Below, piece by piece: positions 26,695-35,905 of a stretch of 64,000 nucleotides of DNA. This DNA is from Flavobacterium sp. I3-2. GTDB taxonomy: Bacteria; Bacteroidota; Bacteroidia; Flavobacteriales; Flavobacteriaceae. Below the pieces are notes generated by a model, which saw only the letters and a program-made list of their open reading frames with translations, was not told where the DNA came from and made no database searches. The position numbers and the translations under genes are program-made. The stretch lies in contig NZ_CP058306.1 of the NCBI RefSeq assembly GCF_013389595.1, positions 2,356,001-2,420,000 on the forward strand. The letters run 5' to 3'. Numbering within the stretch: the first letter of the stretch is position 1; the number at the start of each line of letters is the position of its first letter.

Positions 26695-27132
26695 TTATTC
26701 TACATTTTTATTCCATTGCATTTTGAACTCTTTTTCTCCAGTGGGTTCGTCAATTGTTTCCTCCAAAATATTGAATCCTTTTGTTTTATAAAAATTAACA
26801 CTTTTTTGGTTCTTCTGATAAACATTTAGAGTCATTTCAGAACGTAAATCTTTGACATAATCCAAAAGTAAACTTCCTATACCTTTACCTTGTTGCCTCT
26901 CATCTACAAAAATAGATGCAATTTGATTTTCAATTAGAGCAACAAATCCCAAAATATTATTCATTTCTTCTGCGACATACACTTCTGAATTTGGAAGATA
27001 TTTTTCTACCATTAGAATCTTATTCTCAATCCAGTATTTCTCTGGAATAAAACTGTGTGCTGTTAAAGATGTTTTTAGCCACAAATCAGCTAACATTGAT
27101 ACATCTCTGATTTCCATTTTTCTAATTTTCAT
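26695..27132 (-). CDS. GNAT-family N-acetyltransferase
   Basis: 145 residues. The acetyl-CoA binding loop ASIFVDERQQGKGIGSLLLDYV (Q-x-x-G-x-G form) is at about residues 72-93, followed by LNVYQKNQKSVNFYKTKGF, the usual fourth motif. The acyl acceptor is unknown. The cassette has a 127-bp leader between the attC core and the start, longer than in most. Confidence 0.88.
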   Translation of the reverse strand: MKIRKMEIRDVSMLADLWLKTSLTAHSFIPEKYWIENKILMVEKYLPNSEVYVAEEMNNILGFVALIENQIASIFVDERQQGKGIGSLLLDYVKDLRSEMTLNVYQKNQKSVNFYKTKGFNILEETIDEPTGEKEFKMQWNKNVE

Positions 27133-27258
27133 TGCATTTTATTCTAAAAAGAGATGTGCTGTTAAAGCAGAATTATTCCGATTTTTTTGTACTTCAACTT
27201 TATAATTTTCTATTTTAAATTGATTTGATCTTGGTGAGATTTTAGGTAAAATTGTACA

Positions 27259-27442
27259 CAACGTGACGAAGCTTGGCGCATGTGGCGAAAAAATAAAGCC
27301 AAAACTTTACGATTAACCAAAACCAAGCAACGTCTTTTTGATTTTTAAATTTAATAATAAAAAATGAAATAGGCGAGTGCGACAAAAAAGAAAACCAACT
27401 TAATAGTTTGCCTTTACTTGCCATTGCGCCAAACTTGTGTTA
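27259..27442 (-). repeat. attC-like site 32, class A
   Basis: 184 bp, CAAC to GTTA; arms GCTTGGCGCA and TGCGCCAAAC. 3' site of the complete DUF4265-like cassette. Confidence 0.85.
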
Positions 27443-27453
27443 CCTGCAGTGTT

Positions 27454-27921
27454 TTATATTTTTTCAGAATTATGTTTGTCAGAAATCACTGGTTCTGCAA
27501 ATCCAATTGTTCCGTTATTTTCCAATTCCGTTAATTTTTTAAATATTTCAGTATAATTTTGTTCAAAAGGAATTTCCATTACAAAATAATTCCCTCCAGT
27601 TGCTTCGCTATCACATCCTAAATTTTTAAATTCATTACGTAATTTTTGGAAGTCAAGCTTTTCATCCATCATAATTATTTGAATTGTTGAGTTTCCACTT
27701 GGTTTAACAACTTTTCTGAAAGTCAAGCGTTCTTCATAATTGTCGTATTCTGCATATATTATATCGCCACAAGAAAATTTTGGTCCATAGAAAGGAATAT
27801 TATCAATTTTAAAAAGTCCTTTGTTTTCGTCAATTATTTCCGCCCATAAAGTTTCAACAATTTCTTTTTCAAGAACGTCACTGTAATATCTTGTTAAAAT
27901 TTTTTCAAAATTTCTTTCCAT
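27454..27921 (-). CDS. DUF4265-like protein, complete copy
   Basis: 155 residues from ATG 27921 (MERNFEKILTRYYSDVLEKEIVETLWA). DNIPFYGPKFSCGDIIYAEYD followed by LRNEFKNLGCDSEATGGNYFVMEIP fits DUF4265. A near-identical copy is cut by the left edge of the window. Function unknown. Confidence 0.78.
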   Translation of the reverse strand: MERNFEKILTRYYSDVLEKEIVETLWAEIIDENKGLFKIDNIPFYGPKFSCGDIIYAEYDNYEERLTFRKVVKPSGNSTIQIIMMDEKLDFQKLRNEFKNLGCDSEATGGNYFVMEIPFEQNYTEIFKKLTELENNGTIGFAEPVISDKHNSEKI

Positions 27922-27949
27922 TATACGGTTAGCTGGATAACATTGCAGG

Positions 27950-28138
27950 TAACGTTTCGAGGCTTTGCGAAGGAGCGGTTTAGGAAGACTAAACTATCAA
28001 TTTAGCACCAATGTAAGCAAAACCATTTTTTCTATTTGCTAATTTACATTTTAAAAGCAAATAAAAAATGTTTTTGCGGATTAATTGCACGAACCTTGAA
28101 TTAACCACTTAACCCGCTCTTTTGCAAAACCTTTGTTA
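27950..28138 (-). repeat. attC-like site 33, class D variant
   Basis: 189 bp. Arms AGGCTTTGCGAAGGAGCGG and CCGCTCTTTTGCAAAACCT combine features of classes D and E. 3' site of the Hachiman cassette, core GTTAGGCG. Confidence 0.85.
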
Positions 28139-29764
28139 GGCGATTGTGCTTCTAATCAGCGCCTTTTATGATTTTTTCGACTTTATCAAATATGCTCTTT
28201 TCATAGTTGTCAAAGTTTGATTTAAGTTCTTCGGATTTGGCTTTATTTTCTAAGTTTTCATAATAGTCAAGAACGTTTGAAGGAACACCATAATCGCTTG
28301 CTATTCTTCCATAATCGGTCAATGCATTGTATTCAAGTTTAACTAAGAGTCTATCTATGCCAGTAACTTCATCAAATGATTTATTAGTTTCTTGAGATTG
28401 GATGAAGCAATACATAATATTAAATACTCCTAGGTATTTGACAACTTGATATTTTAATGTATTATATACAAATTCTGCTGTTTCAGAAATTGCTTTATCA
28501 ACAGACATACTCGACATTTTATATTTTACAGAGCCTAAAAAGCCACCTGTTAAGTAAAAATGAGTTAAATGAGTTAATGTAGAGTATTCATTAGCTTCAC
28601 CCTTATAGTCTATCAAGAATTGAAGTTTTTGGTTTTTCACTATGGGACGAATGACTTTCAAAACAACTTGAAAACCATCGTAATCAATATCCATTTTATT
28701 ATTTATGGTTCTAATTAACACTTTAATATTGTCAATTTCAATATTGGTCAGCTTTTTAAGCTCATCATAAATAGTAATCTTATCAAGTCTGCTCACTACT
28801 TTATATAAATTAAAAATTTCATCAGGGATTCCTCTTTTATCTTGCTCTACTTTAATATTCAGCTTTCTAGTTTTGTCAGATTCTGATAGATACTCATCAC
28901 TCGAATAAAATAAATCAATCTCATCTTTAGGGGCTTGTAAGTCATAATTTTTGTGTTTGATGCCTTCTGGTTCGGCTTCAATTGCTTTCATAAAATCATT
29001 TTGAAGCACAATAACTCTGCCTGAATAATGATATAAAAATCTACCTGCTCTTCCCGCAATATTTTTAGCATCAAACTTTTTTAATTCTTTATCTCCTTTT
29101 TTGCTATGTAATACAATTAAGTTCTTAGCCGATGTATTAACTCCTTCAGTAATAGTTGTTGTGGATATGAGAGTGTTTAAGTAGCTATTATTAAAGAGTG
29201 AAATAATTTCTTTTTGAATGTATTTTGGAACTAATCCATGGTGTATTCCAATTCCTTTCTGTAGCGATTTTACAACTACCCAATCTTTATTAAAGTTTTT
29301 AGAAATATGGGTAATAAAATCTGAATAATCTGTGTGTGAATGTTCTTCAAAAGCACCTGAATCTAAGATGTTTTTAGCATAATTTTCCGTATATGCTCTT
29401 GTAGAGCAATAAATAATAGAATTTTCATTAATTGATTTTATTTGTTTTAGTATTTCTATTAGCCTCTCGTTTTTGCCAGTTGTTTGAAAATCAAATTGAA
29501 GTTGGTTATCGACTTTAATTTGTCTTCTTGTTTTGATATTATTGTAAGTCTTGCTTACAATTTCAAATTGATTATAATTTAATAGACCAATCTGATTTTT
29601 AGAGAGAAAATTGTCGAATGAATTGTTGTAGCCATTTTTTTGCATGTCGTAAAATTCAATATAAGGACCAGCAAGAAGAACATCTACATTTTTGTCTAAT
29701 GCATAGAAAACAGATAATCTATAGGCAACATCTCTTTCGTTTTCTTTGATTTCTTCATCTAATA

Positions 29765-29774
29765 AATATTCGTT
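29765..29774. repeat. target duplication left of IS copy 3
   Basis: AATATTCGTT, repeated at 30756-30765. Ten bases match; an 8-bp duplication with one extra terminal base pair on each IS end would look the same. Confidence 0.8.
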
Positions 29775-30755
29775 CTGATTCTCCGCAAACACACCTAATA
29801 TTTTTAGTATATTAGCGCTCAAAAAGCAGGGATTATGAACATATTCAGTTTTACGGCTCATTTCGGTTCGGAGGAAGATTGTCGTTTGCATTTCAAGGAG
29901 CAGCGTGATAAGGAAGGGGTTGTCTGCAAGCGATGCGGGGGCACTTCCCATTATTGGTTACAGGGTAAATGGAGTTATGAATGCAAAGGTTGCCGTTTCC
30001 GCACCTCGTTGCGCAGCGGTACGATCATGGAGAGCTCCAAGCTGCCGTTTCTGGTGTGGTACAAAACGATGTTCCTGATGAGTTGCACAAAAAAGGGATT
30101 CTCCACCAACGAACTCCAGAAGCAATTAGGATTGAAGCGTTACGAACCGGTATGGGCGATGGTACACAAACTCCGCAGGGCGATGGGCAACCGGGATGCA
30201 AGGTATACACTGGAAGGGATGATAGAACTGGATGAGGGTTACTTTTCGGTGGCCAGTAAGGAAATCGAGCGAGGCAAGGGTACACGTGGCCGGGGAGCCG
30301 AGGGAAAGCAGAACGTTGCGGTGATGGCCGAAAGCACCCCGTTGGAAGATATCGAAACGGGCAAAAAGGAGAAGCATGTGCGTTATTTCAAGGCCAGGGT
30401 ACTGGATAGCCATCAAAGTGAAGGAATCAACGGCGTGGTCAGGGACTGCATGGAGGATGATGCCATCGTATTTTCGGACAAAAGCACTTCTTACGTTGAC
30501 ATCTCCGATCTGGTGGAATTGCACGTCACCGAGAAATCAGACGCCAAAACCACCAAGGAAACACTCAAATGGGTGCATATCGCAATCAGTAATGCAAAAC
30601 GGACATTGCTGGGCAACTACCATAAAATCAAAAGGAAATACTTACAGTTGTATCTCAACGAGTTTATTTACAAATTAAACAGACGGTATTTTGGAGACAA
30701 ACTCTTTGACAGACTAGTAATTGCGAATATAACAGGTGCATAAACGGATAATCAG
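29775..30755 (+). mobile_element. complete IS1595-like insertion sequence, copy 3
   Basis: 981 bp, same element as 2410-3390 but in the opposite orientation. Ends CTGATTCTCCGC and GGATAATCAG. It is inserted in hamB and flanked by a 10-bp direct repeat. GC-richer than the surroundings. Confidence 0.9.
29835..30743 (+). CDS. IS1595-family (ISXO2-like) transposase
   Basis: 302 residues, identical to the product of 2422-3330: zinc ribbon, then DDE-type catalytic core. The only intact plus-strand gene inside the array. Its upstream region lies within the IS end and the interrupted hamB sequence. Confidence 0.92.
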   Translation: MNIFSFTAHFGSEEDCRLHFKEQRDKEGVVCKRCGGTSHYWLQGKWSYECKGCRFRTSLRSGTIMESSKLPFLVWYKTMFLMSCTKKGFSTNELQKQLGLKRYEPVWAMVHKLRRAMGNRDARYTLEGMIELDEGYFSVASKEIERGKGTRGRGAEGKQNVAVMAESTPLEDIETGKKEKHVRYFKARVLDSHQSEGINGVVRDCMEDDAIVFSDKSTSYVDISDLVELHVTEKSDAKTTKETLKWVHIAISNAKRTLLGNYHKIKRKYLQLYLNEFIYKLNRRYFGDKLFDRLVIANITGA

Positions 30756-30765
30756 AATATTCGTT
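30756..30765. repeat. target duplication right of IS copy 3
   Basis: AATATTCGTT, partner of 29765-29774. Confidence 0.8.
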
Positions 30766-31406
30766 GTCAATTTTGTATATTTCATCAATGAATGCAAAAT
30801 TAAAAGCTATTGTATTTGGGTTTTTCTCTTTGAAAGATAAAAAACGCTCGGGAGTGTAAATGAACATATTATTAGTTCCAAACTCTGTTACCTCGCTTAA
30901 AGTATGAATGTTATATTTTTCTCTAAAATATAAGTATGATTCTTCTGAAATAAGTTTTTCTAGATTTTCAGATAGTAATGCAATTGTAGGGAAAATTAAA
31001 ACCACATTTGTATAATTCATCTTTTTGATGATTTCAAAAACAATATGTGTTTTTCCAAAAGATGTACTAGCTGAAAGAAAATATCTATTTGCTTTGCCTA
31101 GTTCAAATAGATTTAAAATATCCATTTGATACCTGTGAACTTTTTTTGTTTCTGATGTATGTAAAGTGCTTTCGTATAAGAGAGAGGCAAATGTATTTAA
31201 ATTGAAATTTTCTATCTCTGTTTTTTGATTAAAACTATCTAATAAATCATAGTAATGAGGTATTCCTGAGGCATTGGATAAATATTTGAGAAACATTAAA
31301 TCCGACTGATTTAAATTGTCCGATTTTATAATATCAAAATAATCACAGACTGACTTTACCAATGATTCATTGGTAATCTGTTTCGTGTTGAATCTATTAA
31401 GCTGTT

Positions 31407-32306
31407 TTAGGACATAAGTGGTTTCTTCGATTCTATCCATTTTATTACATCTTCTTTTATTAGTTTAACATCTTTCATCGGAATTAAAATGAAAAATATT
31501 GAATATGGAATTGACAGACTATAGCTAGTTGATGTATATTCACTTTGAATATGTGTCGGAATATTTTTTATACTATCATCATATCCTGTCGCATCTTCTT
31601 CATATAATAACATCACAGGATAAACTAACTTCATATTATGTTGTTTGATTTCCTCAATTATTGACAGATATGGGTTTTCCTTCCAGTCATTTATTACGGT
31701 TTCAATTTTTGAACCCTTATATTGAAGATTATTTACTTCATTGGAAATAGCGAAAACATTGGCTTGTAGGTAATCATCTGAAATAGCTTTGCTTATATTC
31801 TTAAACACACTTTTTATTCCACTTTTATAATCCTTATGGAATTTAACTTCTCCAAACCATAACTCAGTTTGTCCATTATTTTCAACCAAGTGATAGGAGT
31901 CATATCCTTTTGTCTCTGAATTTTCTAGAGGATTATAAAAATACCCTCTTGCGATGAGTGGTTTTGACTTGAAAAGTGAATATAGTACGCTAAATAAAAC
32001 GACTTCTCCTAAAAATCCGTATTTGATTTTTGTCCCTAAATCGGCAGTAGAATTGTATTTTAATCGAGTTTGTAGGGCAATAAAATGTAATTTGTCAAAG
32101 TCTTTATTTTCTATTTCAAATTCATTAAAACAATATTCTAAAATAGAATTATAAATAATTTCAGCAAAGTCATTATTATTGGTAGTTTTAAAACATTTGT
32201 CGTCATCAATAGAAAATATGGTTTTTGAAACTCCAGTCGTAGAATTTGGTAAATCATATTGATGAATTATTGTATTTTCAATTAAATCAAGTAGAGTTTT
32301 TCTCAT
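31407..32306 (-). CDS. hamA: HamA, Hachiman nuclease (DUF1837)
   Basis: 299 residues. The DUF1837 signature is clear: GFLGEVVLFSVL (Glu101), GYDSYHL (Asp136) and LWFGEVKFHKD (Glu153, Lys155), giving a PD-(D/E)XK-type active site. HamA is the DNase effector of Hachiman anti-phage defence and is held inactive by HamB. It is the first gene of its cassette and overlaps hamB by 34 bp. With hamB broken, this copy would lack its controller, and toxicity would be expected unless expression is low or activation needs HamB. Confidence 0.88.
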   Translation of the reverse strand: MRKTLLDLIENTIIHQYDLPNSTTGVSKTIFSIDDDKCFKTTNNNDFAEIIYNSILEYCFNEFEIENKDFDKLHFIALQTRLKYNSTADLGTKIKYGFLGEVVLFSVLYSLFKSKPLIARGYFYNPLENSETKGYDSYHLVENNGQTELWFGEVKFHKDYKSGIKSVFKNISKAISDDYLQANVFAISNEVNNLQYKGSKIETVINDWKENPYLSIIEEIKQHNMKLVYPVMLLYEEDATGYDDSIKNIPTHIQSEYTSTSYSLSIPYSIFFILIPMKDVKLIKEDVIKWIESKKPLMS

Positions 32307-32355
32307 TCAGGAGTTTATTGGTTTCTAATATGACGTTGGTTCATAGCATATCGCC

Positions 32356-32442
32356 TAACGTTGGACGTATTGGCGAAGTTGCGAGAAAATATAGATAACA
32401 GTTGCGTTTAGTTATGCTCGCAATTTTGCCAATACGATGTTG
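32356..32442 (-). repeat. attC-like site 34, short class H
   Basis: 87 bp; same as site 26. 3' site of gene-less cassette copy 2. Confidence 0.87.
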
Positions 32443-32785
32443 TACGAAGTTTTTACTTGAACAGTTTTGGACTCCTTTCCATATAAAATAAGTTTAAATT
32501 ATTGCGCTAAATCCCCGATTTGCGAACGTCATTTAAACTTATGTTTGGTAAATATAAGAATCTTGTTGTTTTAAATTAATGAAAAACAGTCAATTACTTG
32601 ACTTTGTCATTTTTTTTCATTAAATTGTCTAAGCTTTTTAGCGTTTCGCTTTGAAAACGAGTTTTCAGCAAAATCTTTTGCAAAGCTTAGCAGGCAAAAT
32701 AATCCTTATTTTTTGCCTTTAAAACAACTCCTTCTTATTAAAATTACCAAACTTTTATTCGGAAAGTACGTCCTAAAATTGCGTA
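32443..32785. other. gene-less structured cassette, copy 2 of 4
   Basis: 343 bp, same length as the other copies. The -7-like element reads TATGTTTG here instead of TATCTTTG, so the TAnnTTTG consensus is kept. The attC to its right (class C) differs from that of copies 1, 3 and 4. Confidence 0.7.
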
Positions 32786-32974
32786 CAACGGGCTGCGGCT
32801 TGGCGACAGTGCGGGCTTGAATTGAGCGAAAGTTCAATTCAGTCCGAAACTGAGCCAAAGCTGTGAGTCTTTTGGTAAATTTAATAAAAAAACAAAAGCA
32901 AACAGCTTTTGGCGGATAAATAGGCGAGAAGTTCAATTTAGCACTTAACCCCGCATTTTGCCAAGCCGATGTTA
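32786..32974 (-). repeat. attC-like site 35, class C
   Basis: 189 bp, CAAC to GTTA; arms GGCTTGGCGACAGTGCGGG and CCCCGCATTTTGCCAAGCC. 3' site of the macrodomain cassette. Confidence 0.85.
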
Positions 32975-32988
32975 GCTGTAGTATGATT

Positions 32989-33519
32989 TTAATTCATAAG
33001 TTCTTCGTTTAAAATCTTGTAGTTTTCATCATCAAAACTAACTAGAATAACATTTTCTATAATATTATCTGTTTCTAAATATTTAGAAATTGTTTGAATT
33101 GCAATTTTTGCAGCTCTTTCTTTCGGAAATTTATAAATCCCTGTACTTATTGAAGGAAAAGCAATTGTTTTACAATTATTTTGAGTTGCAAGTTTTAAGA
33201 CATTTAGATAACAATTTTCAAGTTTCTCGTCTTCATTTTTTAATCCATTATTCCAAACTGGTCCGACAGTATGAATTACAAAATTTGCATTTAATTTTCC
33301 AGCCGTTGTTATAACAGCTTCACCAACTTTACAACCACCTTGTTTTGCTATTATTTTTCGACAATCTTCTAAAATTTGGTTTCCACCAGCTCTGTGAATT
33401 GCTCCATCAACTCCTCCGCCACCTAAAAGTGAAGTATTTGCAGCATTAACTATTGCATCGACTTCAATTTTTGTGATATCTCCTTTTATAATTTCTATTT
33501 TGCGGTTTGATGTTTTCAT
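32989..33519 (-). CDS. macrodomain protein, ADP-ribose hydrolase type
   Basis: 176 residues from ATG 33519. [39 protein letters not shown] is the MacroD/YmdB-type signature, with the Asn-Ala-Ala-Asn and catalytic-loop [10 protein letters not shown] elements, and [10 protein letters not shown] the second loop. Such enzymes remove ADP-ribose from proteins or DNA, or hydrolyse O-acetyl-ADP-ribose. As a cassette gene it might reverse toxic ADP-ribosylation. The longer frame to 33588 is attC read-through. Confidence 0.92.
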   Translation of the reverse strand: MKTSNRKIEIIKGDITKIEVDAIVNAANTSLLGGGGVDGAIHRAGGNQILEDCRKIIAKQGGCKVGEAVITTAGKLNANFVIHTVGPVWNNGLKNEDEKLENCYLNVLKLATQNNCKTIAFPSISTGIYKFPKERAAKIAIQTISKYLETDNIIENVILVSFDDENYKILNEELMN

Positions 33520-33527
33520 ATTACAGC

Positions 33528-33710
33528 TAACGTGACGAAGCTTGGCGCATGTGGCGAAAAATAAAGCCAAAACTTTACGATTAACCATAACTAAGCAACG
33601 CCTTTTTGATTTTTAAATTTAATAATAAAAAATGAAATAGGCGAGTGCGACAAAAAAGAAAACCAACTTCGAGATTTGCATTAACTAGCCATTGCGCCAA
33701 ACTTGTGTTA
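33528..33710 (-). repeat. attC-like site 36, class A
   Basis: 183 bp; arms GCTTGGCGCA and TGCGCCAAAC. Supplies the stop codon of the 33708 gene, its own cassette gene. Confidence 0.85.
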
Positions 33711-34133
33711 CATGCAGTACTTTTTATATATAATAATTCCTAAAAATATTACAGTTACAATTGCGATAATACAATTTGTAATTACATCGTAACGAAATTT
33801 AGGGAGTTTATGATCTGGATAATTAACATTCCAATAGCCTTCGTTTGCAGATTCTAACAGAATTTTAGGAGTTATTCCAATATGTTTTACTCTATCTTTT
33901 GGAGTTTTAAATAACAAACCTCCAATTCCTCGATAAGCTTCTTCGTGTTGATGAAAATACCACAAATAGTTTTTCATATTGACGTTAAATTCTAAAGAAT
34001 ATTTTTCTAAAAAATCAGAAATATCATCGCCTGTAATTCTAATATCTTCTTCTAAATCAGTATCAGCATGTACTTTTATTGATGGTGAAATTTCTTTATT
34101 GATAAATAAAATTATGTCTTCAATTTTATACAT
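33708..34133 (-). CDS. DUF1493-like protein with C-terminal membrane helix
   Basis: 141 residues from ATG 34133 (MYKIEDIILFINKEI). HADTDLEEDIRITGDDISDFLEKYSLEFNV is the DUF1493 pattern, an acyl-carrier-like small domain of unknown role. One membrane helix at about 116-136 ends in KKYCM. The TAA stop is the attC core. Confidence 0.8.
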   Translation of the reverse strand: MYKIEDIILFINKEISPSIKVHADTDLEEDIRITGDDISDFLEKYSLEFNVNMKNYLWYFHQHEEAYRGIGGLLFKTPKDRVKHIGITPKILLESANEGYWNVNYPDHKLPKFRYDVITNCIIAIVTVIFLGIIIYKKYCM

Positions 34134-34156
34134 CTCTTTTGATTTAGTATTGCATG

Positions 34157-34341
34157 TAACGTCCCGCAGCTTGGCGAAGTAGCGAAGAAAAAATTCACAA
34201 ACTTCAAAAAATGCCAAAACTGAGCAACGCATTTTTATTTTTTAAATTTAATTGATTGAAAAATAAAAATATCGATTGCGACAAAAAAATAAACAAACAT
34301 TAATTTTTGCCTTAACTCGCTATTTTGCCAAACTGGTGTTG
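34157..34341 (-). repeat. attC-like site 37, class G
   Basis: 185 bp, TAAC to GTTG; arms CAGCTTGGCGAAGTAGCG and CGCTATTTTGCCAAACTG. 3' site of the 34352 lipoprotein cassette. Confidence 0.85.
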
Positions 34342-34351
34342 TGCGTTCGCT

Positions 34352-34810
34352 TTATTGTCTAATAATGATTGCTTCAATGTTTTTGTTGTCGTCAATAGCA
34401 AAACTCTTATCAATCTTTTTCTTGTATTTAGTTTTGTCGTCCTTTGTTAGATTTAAAATTTCAGTCCTGTTTTTTGCAATGATTGTGTCTTTAGGCGTCA
34501 TTATTTTCACGTAGTCGGTTGCTAAATCGTTCTCTTTGATTTTAGCGTTAAAAAGAAGGGGACCAAAAGTCGCCAAAAGTGTGAACGAACTGTCAGCAGG
34601 TATTTTGTATTCCTTAGCGTTAGATAAAATGTCAACAGTGTCTGCCAATGAAGTGCGTTTGAAAACTGGCAATTCAGGTTTTGTTTGAACAGTTATCTCT
34701 TGACCTGTCTTGTTATAAACAGTTAAAATCTTAAAACCTTCGCAACTACTAAGTAAAGTCGCTAATGTCAAAAGTAAGATAGTGTAATTTGTATGGATTT
34801 TTGCTTTCAT
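34352..34810 (-). CDS. lipoprotein of unknown function
   Basis: 152 residues from ATG 34810. Signal peptide with lipobox LLSSC (Cys23). The mature part holds a beta-rich domain (FKILTVYNKTGQEITVQTK). Codon use is noticeably less AT-biased than in most cassettes (many Gly, Thr and Ala codons ending in C), suggesting a different donor. Confidence 0.72.
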   Translation of the reverse strand: MKAKIHTNYTILLLTLATLLSSCEGFKILTVYNKTGQEITVQTKPELPVFKRTSLADTVDILSNAKEYKIPADSSFTLLATFGPLLFNAKIKENDLATDYVKIMTPKDTIIAKNRTEILNLTKDDKTKYKKKIDKSFAIDDNKNIEAIIIRQ

Positions 34811-34873
34811 ATTTTTAAAAACAGGACTAGTCAATACTTGAAGTGCTTCGAATTCACTTTCAAAAGTGACGCA

Positions 34874-35057
34874 CAACGTGACGAAGCTTGGCGCATGTGG
34901 CGAAAAAATAAAGCCGAAACTTTACGATTAACCAAGACTAAGCAACGCCTTTTTGATTTTTAAATTTAATAATAAAAAATGAAATAGGCGAGTGCGACAA
35001 AAAAGTAAACCAACTTAATAGTTTGCCTTTACTTGCCATTGCGCCAAACTTGTGTTG
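34874..35057 (-). repeat. attC-like site 38, class A
   Basis: 184 bp, CAAC to GTTG; arms GCTTGGCGCA and TGCGCCAAAC. 3' site of the 35066 lipoprotein cassette. Confidence 0.85.
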
Positions 35058-35065
35058 TAAGCAGT

Positions 35066-35698
35066 TTAATTTATTAGTCTATTTTTAAAAGCTTCAAAAA
35101 GCACTTTATTTTTTCTCAGATTATTCTTTTCAAAATTTAAACTATCACTTATCCTATATGCAAAACTTTTTATTTCATTGTTATTTTTATGTTCTAGATA
35201 CTTATAATAACTAATTTGATATGTATTTGATTGAAATTTAGACATTGAGCCTGTTAAATAACCGCTCAAAATAATTTTACCATTATGACACAATACAAAT
35301 TGTTTTCCAAAATAATTTGAATTTCTCCATTTTGGAATTGAATTATAAATCTTTTCAGCTACGCTTTTATTAAAATGTATTTCTGAATTTTCAAAATCAA
35401 AGCCAATTATTTCAGAATCATTTATAAAAGGTTTCTCTTCTAAATCTTTTTGTTCAGCTAAAAAATGTCCCAAAAAAATAGGCTTATTTTTGATAGTATC
35501 AATTCTAATTTCTTCTCCGTAATTTTCAAGTACATTATTAATTATTGTACTATCCTTTATTGCAACTCTTAAAGGAACTCCGTCATAACTTTCTATTTTA
35601 TTTTTTGTCAAATAAATCTCAATAACATCTTTTTTTTCTTCACAAGAAATGAAAAATATAAAAATCAGGAATATTATTTTTAGTTTTTGACTTTTCAT
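35066..35698 (-). CDS. lipoprotein of unknown function
   Basis: 210 residues. Lipobox FFISC (Cys19) followed by EEKKDVIEIYLTKNKIESYDG. The SYDGVPL and GKIILSGYLTGSMSKF segments resemble uncharacterised Bacteroidota lipoproteins. Likely a surface or periplasmic protein. Single-gene cassette. Confidence 0.72.
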   Translation of the reverse strand: MKSQKLKIIFLIFIFFISCEEKKDVIEIYLTKNKIESYDGVPLRVAIKDSTIINNVLENYGEEIRIDTIKNKPIFLGHFLAEQKDLEEKPFINDSEIIGFDFENSEIHFNKSVAEKIYNSIPKWRNSNYFGKQFVLCHNGKIILSGYLTGSMSKFQSNTYQISYYKYLEHKNNNEIKSFAYRISDSLNFEKNNLRKNKVLFEAFKNRLIN

Positions 35699-35708
35699 AA
35701 ATTGCTTA

Positions 35709-35896
35709 CAACGGTTCGGGGCTTTGCGAAGTGGCGGTAAATCGAAGACGAAAGTTTCGATTTAGACGACAAGTAGCAAAAGCCAATTTCTATCTGCTAA
35801 ATTAAGAAAAAAAGCCAATAAAATTGGCTTTTGCGGATTACGAAGCACAAACTTTCAACTTAGACGAAACCCCGCCATTTTGCAAAACCCTTGTTA
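35709..35896 (-). repeat. attC-like site 39, class D
   Basis: 188 bp, CAAC to GTTA; arms GGGGCTTTGCGAAGTGGCGG and CCGCCATTTTGCAAAACCC. 3' site of the cyclase cassette. Confidence 0.85.
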
Positions 35897-35905
35897 GTGG
35901 CAGTT

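Larger units (their letters stand above)
28152..31440 (-). pseudogene. hamB: HamB, Hachiman helicase, disrupted by IS
   Basis: The two parts are 30766-31440 (N-terminal) and 28152-29774. Joined across the insertion they give one 766-codon frame reading FIDEIYKIDNEYLLDEEIK at the junction. This is a superfamily 2 helicase: SASTSFGKTHIVFE is the P-loop, FAFIDEIY the DExH box, ISTTTITEGVN motif V-like and NIAGRAGRF motif VI. In Hachiman defence HamB is a DNA-bound helicase that restrains and releases the HamA nuclease. The start overlaps the end of hamA by 34 bp. The IS cuts right after the DExH box, so no functional helicase can be made. Confidence 0.85.
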
